This document shows, in pieces, positions 7,764 through 16,173 of a stretch of 64,000 bases of DNA (position 1 is the first letter of the stretch; every line of letters starts with the position of its first letter). The notes under the pieces were generated by a model. That model saw nothing but the letters and a program-made list of their open reading frames with translations. It had not been told where the DNA came from and made no database searches. A program made the translations under genes and the position numbers. This DNA is from Rhodococcoides kroppenstedtii (lineage in GTDB: Bacteria; Actinomycetota; Actinomycetes; Mycobacteriales; Mycobacteriaceae): positions 147,259-211,258 of the forward strand of contig NZ_FOJN01000007.1 in NCBI RefSeq assembly GCF_900111805.1. Direction: 5' to 3'.

Positions 7764-8995
7764 AGCGAATCCGATCTCCCTGGGCTCGGCCCGAGTGGAT
7801 GGAGACCGTGGCGGAGGCCCAGCGGCGGGCGAAGAAGCGGCTGCCCCCGTCGGTCTACTCGGCGCTGATCGCCGGGTCCGAACGTGGCACGTCCTACGAC
7901 GACAACCAGAGCGCGTTCGGCGAGTTGGGCTTCGCCCCCCGCGTCGCGGACCACGCCGCGACCCGCGATCTCGCGACCACGGTTCTGGGACAACAGCTCT
8001 CGATGCCGGTGATCATCTCGCCGACGGGGGTGCAGGCGGTGCACCCGGACGGCGAGGTGGCCGTCGCCCGTGCCGCCGCGGCTCGCGGCGTTCCCATGGG
8101 ACTGTCGTCGTTCGCCTCGAAGCCGATCGAGGACGTCACCGCCGTCCACGGTCAGACGTTGTTCCAGGTCTACTGGTTGGGCAGTCGCGCCGACATGGTC
8201 GCGCGCCTCGATCGTGCCCGCGCCGCCGGCGCCGTCGGGGTGATCCTGACGCTGGACTGGTCCTTCTCCTACGGTCGGGATTGGGGCAGCCCCGCGATTC
8301 CGGAGCGGATGAACCTCGCCGCGATGGTGAAGTTCGCGCCCGAGGGTTTGCGTCGCCCGGCGTGGTTGCTCGATTTCGCACGCAGCGGCCGCATCCCCGA
8401 TCTGACGACGCCCAACATCGTTCCGCCGGGTGCGCCGCAGACGCCGACGTTCTTCGGCGCCTACGGTATGTGGCAGCAGACGCCGCCGCCGACGTGGGAG
8501 GACATCGCCTGGTTGCGACGTCAGTGGGACGGGCCGTTCGTGCTCAAGGGCATCTCCCGCGTCGACGACGCGAAACGTGCCGTCGATGCCGGGTTCTCCG
8601 CGATCTCGGTGTCCAACCACGGTGGCAACAATCTCGACGGCACGCCGGCCGCGATCAGGATGCTGCCCGCGATCGCCGACGCCGTCGGCGACGAGATCGA
8701 GGTGCTGCTCGACGGCGGGATCCGGCGAGGCAGCGACGTCGTCAAGGCCGTCGCGCTCGGTGCGCGCGCGGTGATGATCGGGCGCGCCTACCTGTGGGGT
8801 CTCGCCGCGGGCGGGCAGGCCGGCGTCGAGAACGTCCTCGACGTGCTGCGCATGGGTATGGACTCGACCCTGCTCGGACTCGGCAAGGCGTCGGTCCACG
8901 ATCTGTCGCCGGCCGACGTCGTCGTCCCGGACGGGTTCACGCGCACCCTCGGTGTCGATCCGGCGCGAACCCTGACCGCCGTCGCGATGCCTTAG
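7760..8995 (+). CDS. mftD: FMN-dependent premycofactocin synthase MftD
   Basis: This 411-residue member of the alpha-hydroxy-acid oxidase (lactate dehydrogenase/glycolate oxidase) family deaminates the 3-amino-5-(4-hydroxybenzyl)-4,4-dimethyl-2-pyrrolidinone intermediate to redox-active premycofactocin. FMN-barrel signatures are present: PVIISPTGVQAVHPDGE near the N-terminus, QVYWLGSR, FVLKGI (substrate/FMN Lys), SVSNHGGNNLDG with the active-site His, and LLDGGIRRGSDVVKAVALGA for phosphate binding. The ribosome binding site GAGAGGAG lies 8 bases upstream. The next gene is not mftE, as usual, but an acetyltransferase gene 25 bp away. Confidence 0.96.
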   Translation: MKRIRSPWARPEWMETVAEAQRRAKKRLPPSVYSALIAGSERGTSYDDNQSAFGELGFAPRVADHAATRDLATTVLGQQLSMPVIISPTGVQAVHPDGEVAVARAAAARGVPMGLSSFASKPIEDVTAVHGQTLFQVYWLGSRADMVARLDRARAAGAVGVILTLDWSFSYGRDWGSPAIPERMNLAAMVKFAPEGLRRPAWLLDFARSGRIPDLTTPNIVPPGAPQTPTFFGAYGMWQQTPPPTWEDIAWLRRQWDGPFVLKGISRVDDAKRAVDAGFSAISVSNHGGNNLDGTPAAIRMLPAIADAVGDEIEVLLDGGIRRGSDVVKAVALGARAVMIGRAYLWGLAAGGQAGVENVLDVLRMGMDSTLLGLGKASVHDLSPADVVVPDGFTRTLGVDPARTLTAVAMP

Positions 8996-9020
8996 CGGGG
9001 CGGGGTGAGACGATGGGCCG

Positions 9021-9539
9021 GTGACCGATCGCACCGGGCCCGTCGTCCGCCTCGCCCCCATGGACGCGGATCGCCTGCCTGCCTGGATCGAGGCGGGCAA
9101 GGCGGACTACCGCGCCGACCGCATCAGAGCGGGCGAACCGGTGGACCGCGCCACGGACGAGGCCGAGCAGACCTATGCCGCGTGGTTCGCACACGGCGAA
9201 CCCGCCCCCGACCACCTGGTGCGCGACGTCGTGTGGGACGAGGCCGTCGTCGGGTCGCTGTGGGTCGGGCCGCAGAGCATCGGACGCACCGACGAGTGGT
9301 GGGTGTGGAACGTCGAGATCGCCGAGGAGTACCGCGGCCGCGGGTTCGGTCGACGTGCCATGGAGCTCGCCGAGGACCTGGTGCGCGAGCACGGAGCAAC
9401 GTCGTTGGGCCTGAACGTCTTCGGCTTCAACACGGCGGCGCGGCGACTGTACGAGTCGCTGGGCTACGACGTCACGGCCGTCCGGATGAGCAAGCCGCTG
9501 GACGCGGAGCGGCCCGGCATGACAGAGCCGCAGGCATGA
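9021..9539 (+). CDS. GNAT-family N-acetyltransferase inside the mft operon
   Basis: This 172-residue protein has the GNAT fold: the acetyl-CoA-binding motif A is NVEIAEEYRGRGFGRRAM, with RGRGFG as the Q/RxxGxG/A loop, followed by GLNVFGFNTAARRLYESLGY, the motif B region. It has an N-terminal helical part and a Trp-rich segment (DEWWVWNV). The acceptor substrate cannot be predicted. It starts at GTG 25 bp after mftD and its TGA overlaps the ATG of the alarmone-synthetase-like gene (ATGA at 9536-9539). It is therefore co-transcribed with mycofactocin genes, although GNAT proteins are not part of the known pathway. Confidence 0.88.
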   Translation: MTDRTGPVVRLAPMDADRLPAWIEAGKADYRADRIRAGEPVDRATDEAEQTYAAWFAHGEPAPDHLVRDVVWDEAVVGSLWVGPQSIGRTDEWWVWNVEIAEEYRGRGFGRRAMELAEDLVREHGATSLGLNVFGFNTAARRLYESLGYDVTAVRMSKPLDAERPGMTEPQA

Positions 9540-10288
9540 CGGAGCAGGGGCAGGAGGACCCGCGATTCGACTCGCCCCTGCCCGCCGACCCGCGCGAACT
9601 CCGGGACGCTTTCACCCGGTTCATGATGTCGTACCGCTTCGGGCTCGACGAGTTGCTGACCAAGATCAACATCCTCCGCGACGAGTTCGCCCACCTGCAC
9701 AGCTACAACCCCATCGAACACGTCTCGTCCCGGCTGAAGACGCCGGAATCGTTGGTGCAGAAGGCCGTGCGCAAGAACGTCCCGCTGACCTTCGACGGAG
9801 TCCGCGAGAACATCTTCGACATCGCCGGCGTGCGCATCAACTGCAGCTTCGTCGCCGACACCTACACCGTGAAGGACATGCTCGTCGGGCGGGACGACGT
9901 GCGGGTGGTCGACTACGAGGACTACATCGCGAACCCGAAACCCAACGGCTACCGCAGTCTTCACCTCACGGTGGAGATTCCGGTCTCGCTGTCCGATCGT
10001 GTGCAGCGGGTCCCCGTCGAGGTGCAGATCCGCACGATGGCGATGGACTTCTGGGCCAGCCTGGAGCACAAGATCTTCTACAAGTACGACGGCGAGGTTC
10101 CGACTCGGCTGCGGACCGAGCTGCGCGATGCCGCGATCGCCGCGTACCGCCTGGACGTCACCATGGAGCGTCTGCACACGGAGGTGACGGCGCTCGACGC
10201 CGAGCGGACGCCGCGGACGGACACCGTGGACATCGGAGCCCTCGAGGGCGTCTTCCTGCGATCGCTGCTCGGGGACGGCGGGCGGTGA
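9536..10288 (+). CDS. Small alarmone synthetase-like protein (GTP pyrophosphokinase family)
   Basis: This 250-residue single-domain RelA/SpoT synthetase-like protein would make (p)ppGpp from ATP and GDP/GTP. Seen: SSRLKTPESLVQKAVRK (substrate Arg/Lys loop), DIAGVRINCSFV, the G-loop signature KPNGYRSLHL, and EVQIRTMAMDFWASLEHKIFYKY. No HD hydrolase, TGS or ACT domain is present, so it is a small alarmone synthetase of the RelP/RelQ type by architecture. It is translationally coupled on both sides: its ATG overlaps the GNAT stop, and its TGA overlaps the GTG of mftE (GTGA at 10285-10288). This embeds it in the mycofactocin operon. Whether it makes ppGpp, pGpp or another nucleotide is unknown. 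Confidence 0.92.
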   Translation: MTEQGQEDPRFDSPLPADPRELRDAFTRFMMSYRFGLDELLTKINILRDEFAHLHSYNPIEHVSSRLKTPESLVQKAVRKNVPLTFDGVRENIFDIAGVRINCSFVADTYTVKDMLVGRDDVRVVDYEDYIANPKPNGYRSLHLTVEIPVSLSDRVQRVPVEVQIRTMAMDFWASLEHKIFYKYDGEVPTRLRTELRDAAIAAYRLDVTMERLHTEVTALDAERTPRTDTVDIGALEGVFLRSLLGDGGR

Positions 10289-10974
10289 CCTCGCTCGGCG
10301 AGCGGGTCTGGACGGACGTGCCCGGCGGAACCGTCGCAGTGCCCGTCGGATCGGTGGAACAGCACGGCCCGCACCTGCCGCTCGACACCGACACCCGCAT
10401 CGCGGCGGCGGTCGCCGAGGCCGTCACGGAGACGGTGGGAGGCGGTCTGGTGGCCCCCGCGATCACCTACGGCGCCAGCGGAGAGCACGAAGGGTTTCGG
10501 GGCACGGTGTCGATCGGACTCGACGTGCTCACCTCCCTCGTGGTCGAGTACGGACGGTCGGCGTTCCGGTGGGCCGAGCGGGTGGTGTTCGTGAACGGCC
10601 ACGGCGGCAACGGCAGCGCGCTGCGCGACGCCGTGACACTGCTGCGCCACGAGGGGCGCGACGCCGCGTGGTTTCCGTGCGCGGTCCCGGGCGCCGACGC
10701 GCACGCCGGCCGGACCGAGACCTCGCTGCTCCTGCACCTCGATCCGCGGTCGGTCCGGGTCGACGCGGCCGAAGCGGGGGTGACGGATCCGGTGTCGAAC
10801 CTCATGGACCGCTTGAGAGTCGAGGGGGTGGCGGGTGTCTCGCCCACCGGTGTCCTGGGCGATCCGACGGGCGCGAACGCCGCGGAGGGTGAGCGCCTTC
10901 TCACCGATCTGCGGCACCGCTTCCGAGTGTCCGTCGATCGGTGGACACCCGACGACCGCGCCGTGCTGCGCTGA
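10285..10974 (+). CDS. mftE: Mycofactocin peptidase MftE (creatininase family)
   Basis: This 229-residue metallopeptidase of the creatininase family hydrolyses crosslinked MftA to release the Val-Tyr-derived C-terminal moiety. Metal-binding residues are visible in [16 protein letters not shown] (Glu25, His27, Asp36), [12 protein letters not shown] (His) and [10 protein letters not shown] (Glu). The start is the GTG that overlaps the preceding TGA. It is separated from mftD by two unrelated genes, an atypical order; in M. tuberculosis mftD and mftE are adjacent. A 32-bp gap precedes mftF. Confidence 0.94.
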   Translation: MTSLGERVWTDVPGGTVAVPVGSVEQHGPHLPLDTDTRIAAAVAEAVTETVGGGLVAPAITYGASGEHEGFRGTVSIGLDVLTSLVVEYGRSAFRWAERVVFVNGHGGNGSALRDAVTLLRHEGRDAAWFPCAVPGADAHAGRTETSLLLHLDPRSVRVDAAEAGVTDPVSNLMDRLRVEGVAGVSPTGVLGDPTGANAAEGERLLTDLRHRFRVSVDRWTPDDRAVLR

Positions 10975-11006
10975 TTCCGATCACGGCTCCCGATGTCGAG
11001 GGAGCT

Positions 11007-12449
11007 ATGACAAATCCCGATCCGGTTGCTTACGATGACCCGATGCGTGACGGTCGACTACCCGACGGATTCGGCGTCCGGATCGACCCGAGGGTGCGCT
11101 CGCTGTCCGGTGGTCGCGTTCTGATCGGCGGATCGCCGCCGCGCATGGTGACCTTGGCACCCGAGGCCGCGGCGATGATCGGCGACGGATTCCTGCGGGT
11201 GAGCGATCCCGATTCCGCCGTCGTCGCCCGTCGCCTCCTCGACTCCGGTGTCGCCAATCCTCGCCCGATGTCCGTCCCCTCCGCCGCCGACGTCACGGTG
11301 GTGGTGCCGGTCAAGGACAACCGTGACGGGCTCCACCGGCTGCTGAAGTCGCTGCGGGGACTGCGCGTCGTCGTGGTCGACGACGGGTCCTCGGTGCCGA
11401 TCGAGGTGCCCGCCGGGTTCGGCGACGATCCGGCTGCACCGTCGGTCACCGTGGTGCGGCACGAGTCGGCCCGCGGCCCGGCCGCGGCCCGCAACACGGG
11501 ACTGGGCGCGGCCGGCACCGATTTCGTGGCGTTCCTCGACTCCGACGTGGTGCCCCGGAAGGGGTGGCTCGAGGTGGTGCTGAGCCATTTCTCCGACCCG
11601 TCGGTGGGGCTGGTGGCGCCGCGCATCGTCGCGCTCGAACCGGAGGGCAGCGCGCTCGCTCGCTACGAGCATGCCCGGTCCTCGCTCGACCTCGGCCGGC
11701 GGGAGGGACCGGTTCGTGCCGGTGGTCCCGTGTCCTACGTGCCGAGCGCCGCCGTCGTGGTGCGCCGACGGGCCGTGCACGAGTGCGGCGGATTCGATCC
11801 CGACATGCACGTCGCCGAAGACGTCGATCTGTGCTGGCGCCTGCAGGACGCGGGGTGGCGGTTGCGGTACGAGCCGGTGGCGCGGGTGGCCCACGATCAC
11901 CGCGTGACACTGCGAGAGTGGTTCGCGCGCAAGCTCTTCTACGGTACGGGTGCGGTGTCCCTGGCTGCTCGACACGAGGGCAAGGTGCCCCCGGTCGTGA
12001 TGTCCGTCCCCACCCTCGCGGCATTGCTGTTGACGGCCACGGGCACCCGAACCGGCCTGCTCGGCGCCGTGATCACCATGGCCGTGACCATCGGTCGGCT
12101 GCGACGGGTGTTCGCCGATCTCGATCACCCCACCCGCCTGGCCGCGGTCTTCGCGGCGCGCGGATTCGTCGGCGGCGCCTGGCAGCTGGCGTCCGCGGTG
12201 GTGCGCCACTACTGGCCGATCACCCTGCTCGCCATCCTTCTCTCCCGACGCATCCGGCGTCTCGCCGTGGCGATCGCGCTCGCGGAGGGTCTGCGCGACT
12301 GGGCGTCCCATCGTGAGCCCGGGGGACTGGGCCCGGTGTCCTACGTGACCTACAAGCGTCTCGACGACGTCGCCTACGGCACCGGACTCTGGCTCGGCGC
12401 GGTGACCGAGCGAGACCACCGCCCCCTGATGCCCAAGCTCGTCGGGTAG
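11007..12449 (+). CDS. mftF: Mycofactocin glycosyltransferase MftF
   Basis: This 480-residue family 2 glycosyltransferase adds beta-1,4-glucose units to premycofactocin. The N-terminal about 100 residues contain a region resembling an MftB-like/PqqD-type module. The GT-A domain follows: [10 protein letters not shown] and VVVVDDGSS (nucleotide-sugar binding), [20 protein letters not shown] (DxD-type metal site) and EDVDLCWRL (catalytic acidic region). Hydrophobic segments after about residue 330 indicate C-terminal membrane association. The ATG at 11007 has GAGGGAG 4 bases upstream; a later ATG at 11043 lacks a ribosome binding site and the frame also extends upstream. It precedes mftG by 5 bp. 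Confidence 0.93.
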   Translation: MTNPDPVAYDDPMRDGRLPDGFGVRIDPRVRSLSGGRVLIGGSPPRMVTLAPEAAAMIGDGFLRVSDPDSAVVARRLLDSGVANPRPMSVPSAADVTVVVPVKDNRDGLHRLLKSLRGLRVVVVDDGSSVPIEVPAGFGDDPAAPSVTVVRHESARGPAAARNTGLGAAGTDFVAFLDSDVVPRKGWLEVVLSHFSDPSVGLVAPRIVALEPEGSALARYEHARSSLDLGRREGPVRAGGPVSYVPSAAVVVRRRAVHECGGFDPDMHVAEDVDLCWRLQDAGWRLRYEPVARVAHDHRVTLREWFARKLFYGTGAVSLAARHEGKVPPVVMSVPTLAALLLTATGTRTGLLGAVITMAVTIGRLRRVFADLDHPTRLAAVFAARGFVGGAWQLASAVVRHYWPITLLAILLSRRIRRLAVAIALAEGLRDWASHREPGGLGPVSYVTYKRLDDVAYGTGLWLGAVTERDHRPLMPKLVG

Positions 12450-12454
12450 TTCGC

Positions 12455-13957
12455 GTGCCGGACGTCGTCGTGGTCGGCGGCGGAAGCGCGGGATGCGTTG
12501 CCGCAGCGGGGTTCGCCCGCGCCGGCGCGTCGGTGATGCTGCTCGAAGCGGGGCCCGGTTCCACCGCGATGCTCTCCGACGCGCGTCGTCTTCCGATCGG
12601 GCCGTCGTCCCGATACGTCGACCCGATCACGACGCGGGTGGACGGCGTTCGCGACGTCGTCGGGACTCGCGGCCGGGTGCTCGGCGGGTCCGGTGCGGTG
12701 AACGGCGCGTACTTCGTTCGCGCCCCGCTCGCCGACTTCGCGCGGTGGCCGCAGGATCGGTGGTCGGCCGACGTCGTCGCCGAGGGGTTCCGCCGCATCG
12801 AGACCGACCTCGACCTGGGCGACCGCCCCGGGCACGGAACGGACGGGCCGATGCCGGTCTCGCGTGCCGTCGTCGCCCCGGTGGCGGAGGCGTTCCGTCG
12901 GGCCGCGACGGCCGCCGGTCACCGGGACCTCGACGATCTGAACGCGACGGATGCCGGCGACGGGGTGGGCGCGGTCCCGTCGAACGTCGCCGGTGGTCGG
13001 CGGGTGTCCGCCGCGGAGGCGTTCCTGGCGCCCGTCGCCGGTCTCGTCGAGGTGCGCGGCGAGGCGCTGGTGGCGCGGGTGGACGTGGTCGCGGGTCGCG
13101 TCGTCGGGGTGTCGGGTCGGGATGCGCACGGCGAGTTCGCGGTTGGCGCGGACCGCGTGATCCTCGCCGCCGGCACGGTGCGGACCGCCGCCCTGTTGAT
13201 GCACTCCGGCATCGGCCCGCGAGAGACGTTGCGTCGCATTGGGATCGACGTCATTCTCGACCGCCCCGGAGTGGGAACCGGCGTCGGCGATCACCCAGAG
13301 GTGGCGGTCGCCTATCGGCCACCGGAGGTGGCGGTCGCCTATCGGCCACCGGAGGTGGCGGAAGCGTACCGCCCTCGTCGGGTCGCCGAGACCTGGCGAA
13401 CCCCCCTGGAGGTGGTGCTGGAGGCGGGGCCGGTCGAATTACGGTGCTATTCCACGTCGTTCGACCGACTGATCGAGGGAGTTCCGCCCGGCGATCCCGT
13501 GATCGGAGTGGCGGCGATGGTCGCCGAACCCCTCGGGTCCGTCGTCCCGGTGTCCGCCGACCCGTTCTCCGCGCCGCGCGTCGAGCATCCCGTCGCCGAC
13601 GCCGACCGACGGGCACTGCACGACGGGGTGGCGCTGGCGCGCGATCTGCTCGGTCGGCCGGAGATGGCCGAGGTCGTCGACCACGTGACCACCGACCCCG
13701 GCGACTCACTGCTTCCGGGGGCCGCACTGCACACCGTCGGCAGTGCGCGGATGGGAGCGGACGACGACCCGTTGGCGGTCGTCGACTCGTCCTGCCGGGT
13801 GTTGGGGGTGTCGGGACTGGCCGTGGTGGACGCGTCGATGTTCCCTGCGGTCCCGACGCGCGGGCCTCACGCCACGGTGATCATGGCCGCCCATCGGGCG
13901 ACGGAGATGCTGGTCGCCGAGGCCGACCGGTCGGCTGCCGTTCGACGAGAGCGATGA
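12455..13957 (+). CDS. mftG: Mycofactocin-associated GMC oxidoreductase MftG
   Basis: This 500-residue FAD-dependent glucose-methanol-choline oxidoreductase probably passes electrons from reduced mycofactocin (mycofactocinol) towards the respiratory chain. FAD-binding is seen at the N-terminus (VVVGGGSAGCVAAAGFARAG), with GTRGRVLGGSGAVNG as the GMC signature 1 region, VILAAGTVRTAALLMHSGIGP as signature 2, and the C-terminal active-site region (HTVGSARMG, VVDASMFPAVPTRGPHATVIM). It starts at GTG 5 bp after mftF. Residues 282-307 contain a nine-residue unit repeated two and a half times, EVAVAYRPP, produced by a DNA tandem duplication. The repeat lies in the substrate-side domain and keeps the frame. 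Confidence 0.94.
   Translation: MPDVVVVGGGSAGCVAAAGFARAGASVMLLEAGPGSTAMLSDARRLPIGPSSRYVDPITTRVDGVRDVVGTRGRVLGGSGAVNGAYFVRAPLADFARWPQDRWSADVVAEGFRRIETDLDLGDRPGHGTDGPMPVSRAVVAPVAEAFRRAATAAGHRDLDDLNATDAGDGVGAVPSNVAGGRRVSAAEAFLAPVAGLVEVRGEALVARVDVVAGRVVGVSGRDAHGEFAVGADRVILAAGTVRTAALLMHSGIGPRETLRRIGIDVILDRPGVGTGVGDHPEVAVAYRPPEVAVAYRPPEVAEAYRPRRVAETWRTPLEVVLEAGPVELRCYSTSFDRLIEGVPPGDPVIGVAAMVAEPLGSVVPVSADPFSAPRVEHPVADADRRALHDGVALARDLLGRPEMAEVVDHVTTDPGDSLLPGAALHTVGSARMGADDDPLAVVDSSCRVLGVSGLAVVDASMFPAVPTRGPHATVIMAAHRATEMLVAEADRSAAVRRER
13298..13375 (+). repeat. 27-bp tandem duplication inside mftG
   Basis: Units at 13298-13324 and 13325-13351 are identical, and a third, diverged partial unit covers 13352-13375. 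Each unit encodes EVAVAYRPP. The length is a multiple of three, so the reading frame is preserved, and perfect identity of the first two units points to a recent slippage event. Confidence 0.9.
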
Positions 13958-13977
13958 ATCGGCATTGTGAGCTGAGT

Positions 13978-14013
13978 TACAGTAGGGGGGACACATCCCG
14001 GTCCGGAGAGGAG
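13978..14013 (+). promoter_or_regulatory. Candidate promoter and RBS of the GAF regulator gene
   Basis: A TACAGT -10-like hexamer at 13978-13983 lies in the 61-bp gap after mftG, followed by a strong ribosome binding site GGAGAGGAG at 14005-14013, 5 bases before the GTG. No clear -35 box is visible. Confidence 0.4.
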
Positions 14014-14018
14014 CGCAC

Positions 14019-15275
14019 GTGACCAACCCGTGGGTCGCTGTTCGCCCCGGCGAGGACCCGACCGCCCTGGCCCGGACGGTGTCCCGCGCGCACGAGACCT
14101 TCCTCGAGCGTCCTACCGGGACGGAGAGCTCGGTGCGGTCGGTCGTGCTGGAGTCGTGGCGTCGCAGCCGCACCATGGGCGTCGACCCGGATCGCGCCGC
14201 CGACGACGCCATGGACGCCGTGTCGCTCGAGCGGTACCGCGCCGAGCATCCGATGTCGCTCATCCGTCCTGTCGTCCGCAAGCTACTCGTCGAGGACGCG
14301 GCCGACACCGGTCTACTCGTCGCCATCACCGACGCGTCGGGCCGGCTGCTGTGGGTGGAGGGCGACACCGTTGCCAAGGACCGGGCCCACGCGATGAACT
14401 TCGCCGAGGGCACCGACTGGAGCGAGAGCCGGATGGGGACCAACGCCCCCGGCACGGCCCTGGCCGTCGACCACTGCGTCCAGATCTTCGCGGCGGAACA
14501 CTTCGCCCGGCCCGTCCAGGACTGGAGTTGCAGCGCCGCCCCCGTGCACGACCCGCTGACCGGCCGCATCCTCGGCGCCATCGACATCACCGGTGGTCCG
14601 CGGGTCGCGGTGCCGGAGGTACTGCAGTTGGTGCGCGCCACCGTCGCCGCCGCCGAGTCCGAACTGCGTCTGCGTCTGCTCGAGACACCCCGCCTCGACA
14701 CCGCCGGGCCGCGGCTCGAGGTGCTCGGCACGCCCCGCCCCACCCTGGTGCGCGGCGCGGAACGGATCCCGCTGTCCGGCCGCCACGCCGAGATGCTGTT
14801 GCTTCTGCAGACCCACCCGCAGGGCCTCGGCGCCGACCACCTTGCGGTGCTGCTCGACGAGAACGATCTCGACTCGGTGACCGTCCGAGCCGAAATGTCC
14901 CGTCTGCGCAAGGTTTTCGGGGCCGACGGCCTCGCCTCGCGACCCTACCGACTGGTGGGGACGCTGACCTCCGACGTCGAGGACGTCCGCGCCGCCCTCG
15001 ATCGCGGCGACGTCGAGACCGCGCTGCGGCTCTACACCGGTGCCGTGCTCCCGTCGTCGTACGCCCCCGGTATCGAGGAGATCCGCGACGAGCTGCGGGT
15101 GCGGATGCAGGCGGCGCTGCTGCGGTGCGGAGACCCGGTGCTCCTCGCGCGCTGGACGGCTTCCGTGCACGGACGCGACGACGCCCGGGCGATGGAGGCG
15201 TACCTGCACACCCTCGACCCGGCGTCGGCGCTCCACGCTCAGGTCGAGGCGCGCTTGCGGTTGCTCGGAGTCTGA
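14019..15275 (+). CDS. GAF-domain transcriptional regulator, AcoR-like without AAA domain
   Basis: This 418-residue protein has an N-terminal helical region (VLESWRRSRTMGVDPDRA, typical of AcoR-type activators), a GAF domain (about 75-215: TGLLVAITDASGRLLWVEGD, GTDWSESRMGTNAPGTALA) and a C-terminal DNA-binding region. That region has a winged-helix look (SVTVRAEMSRLRKVFGADG followed by RPYRLVG) and helices resembling a BTAD segment. The sigma-54-interacting AAA domain of true AcoR is absent, as is common in actinobacterial relatives. Such regulators are typically linked to alcohol and aldehyde dehydrogenase genes. Here it lies between mftG and exaC (4.3 kb away), so control of alcohol or acetaldehyde oxidation is the best guess. 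Confidence 0.82.
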   Translation: MTNPWVAVRPGEDPTALARTVSRAHETFLERPTGTESSVRSVVLESWRRSRTMGVDPDRAADDAMDAVSLERYRAEHPMSLIRPVVRKLLVEDAADTGLLVAITDASGRLLWVEGDTVAKDRAHAMNFAEGTDWSESRMGTNAPGTALAVDHCVQIFAAEHFARPVQDWSCSAAPVHDPLTGRILGAIDITGGPRVAVPEVLQLVRATVAAAESELRLRLLETPRLDTAGPRLEVLGTPRPTLVRGAERIPLSGRHAEMLLLLQTHPQGLGADHLAVLLDENDLDSVTVRAEMSRLRKVFGADGLASRPYRLVGTLTSDVEDVRAALDRGDVETALRLYTGAVLPSSYAPGIEEIRDELRVRMQAALLRCGDPVLLARWTASVHGRDDARAMEAYLHTLDPASALHAQVEARLRLLGV

Positions 15276-15289
15276 GCCGTCACCCCCGC

Positions 15290-15375
15290 GGTTCCCAGCG
15301 CTGTGTCATCCGCGCGGTTCCCACCGCTGTGTCATCCGCGCGGTTCCCACCGCTGTGTCATCCGCGCGGTTCCCA
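15290..15375. repeat. 26-bp tandem repeat duplicating the permease gene 3' end
   Basis: GGTTCCCA recurs at 15290, 15316, 15342 and 15368, exactly 26 bp apart. Three units are almost identical (15298-15323, 15324-15349, 15350-15375) and a more diverged partial copy precedes them. The last unit includes the final codons (RWEPRG) and stop of the ABC permease gene on the minus strand, so the outer copies are extra, untranslated copies of that gene end. Each unit contains the palindrome CCGCGCGG. Confidence 0.9.
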
Positions 15376-16173
15376 CCGCCAGGTCACGAAGGCGAGAAAA
15401 CCGAGCGCCACGATCCAGAAACCGGTGATACCGAGGTCGAACACGATGGGCGGCACGGGAAGTGGGGTCTCGGCGAGGACCGGCACGGATTCGCCGGCGC
15501 GAGCCACCAGGTCCACCGCTCCGGTGAAGGGCGCGAAGAGCAGGTAGCTGCGCAGGCCCGGGTCCACGTTCGGGGCGACGACGAGGTTCGACCCGATCGC
15601 CGCGAGCAGCAGCAGCGGCATCACCGAGTACTGCACGCGCTCGCTGTTCGGGGACACCGACCCGACGGCGACGCCGGCGGTCACCGACAGCAGCGCCGTC
15701 GCCAGGGCCGCCGCCGCGACCAGAGCAGGATCGGCCGGCAACGGGCCGCCGAGCACGGCGACTCCCGCGACGACGATGCCCACCTGCACCAGTCCGAGCA
15801 GCACCAGCGGCACCATCATCGAGACGATCAACTGCGTCGGAGTGAGCTCCGAGGTGCGTAACCGCTTGAACAGCTGCGATTCTCGCCGGGCCGCGACGAT
15901 GGTGGCGCCGTTGATGTAGACCGAGAACACCAGCACCAGCACCGTCATGGGCGCCATGAGCATGGTCCATCCGGTCGCGTCCTCAGGCCGGGACACGATG
16001 GGGAAGAAGAGCACGAACACCGGCGCGAGCAGCGTCGCGGGCAGCGTGTTCCGTTGCCGGAAGACCATCGACGTCTCGAACGCGATCTGCCGACGCGTGC
16101 GGGTCCAGCCGGACAGGCGACGCGAGCGCCCCGAGGACGCTGTGGTGGGGAGGGTGGAGACGGTGGCGGTCAT
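15358..16173 (-). CDS. ABC-2 type transporter permease
   Basis: This 271-residue membrane protein has about six hydrophobic segments, with the ABC-2 exporter pattern: a short cytoplasmic N-terminus, a first helix near TLLAPVFVLFFP, then PMTVLVLVFSVYING, a long loop with KRLRTSELTPTQL, and two helix pairs before a C-terminal helix (GITGFWIVALGFLAFVTW). It should pair with the ATPase encoded just upstream; its ATG overlaps the ATPase stop (ATGA). Transported substrates could be drugs, lipids or peptides and cannot be told apart. The C-terminal codons lie in a 26-bp tandem repeat that continues beyond the stop codon. Confidence 0.88.
   Translation of the reverse strand: MTATVSTLPTTASSGRSRRLSGWTRTRRQIAFETSMVFRQRNTLPATLLAPVFVLFFPIVSRPEDATGWTMLMAPMTVLVLVFSVYINGATIVAARRESQLFKRLRTSELTPTQLIVSMMVPLVLLGLVQVGIVVAGVAVLGGPLPADPALVAAAALATALLSVTAGVAVGSVSPNSERVQYSVMPLLLLAAIGSNLVVAPNVDPGLRSYLLFAPFTGAVDLVARAGESVPVLAETPLPVPPIVFDLGITGFWIVALGFLAFVTWRWEPRG

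Noticed and set aside
7538..9100. Long minus-strand frame over mftC/mftD
   Set aside because: Composition is typical of antisense reading of GC-rich genes, and both plus-strand genes are unambiguous.
15290..15375. CRISPR array
   Set aside because: The 26-bp units are directly adjacent with no unique spacers and derive from the permease gene end.
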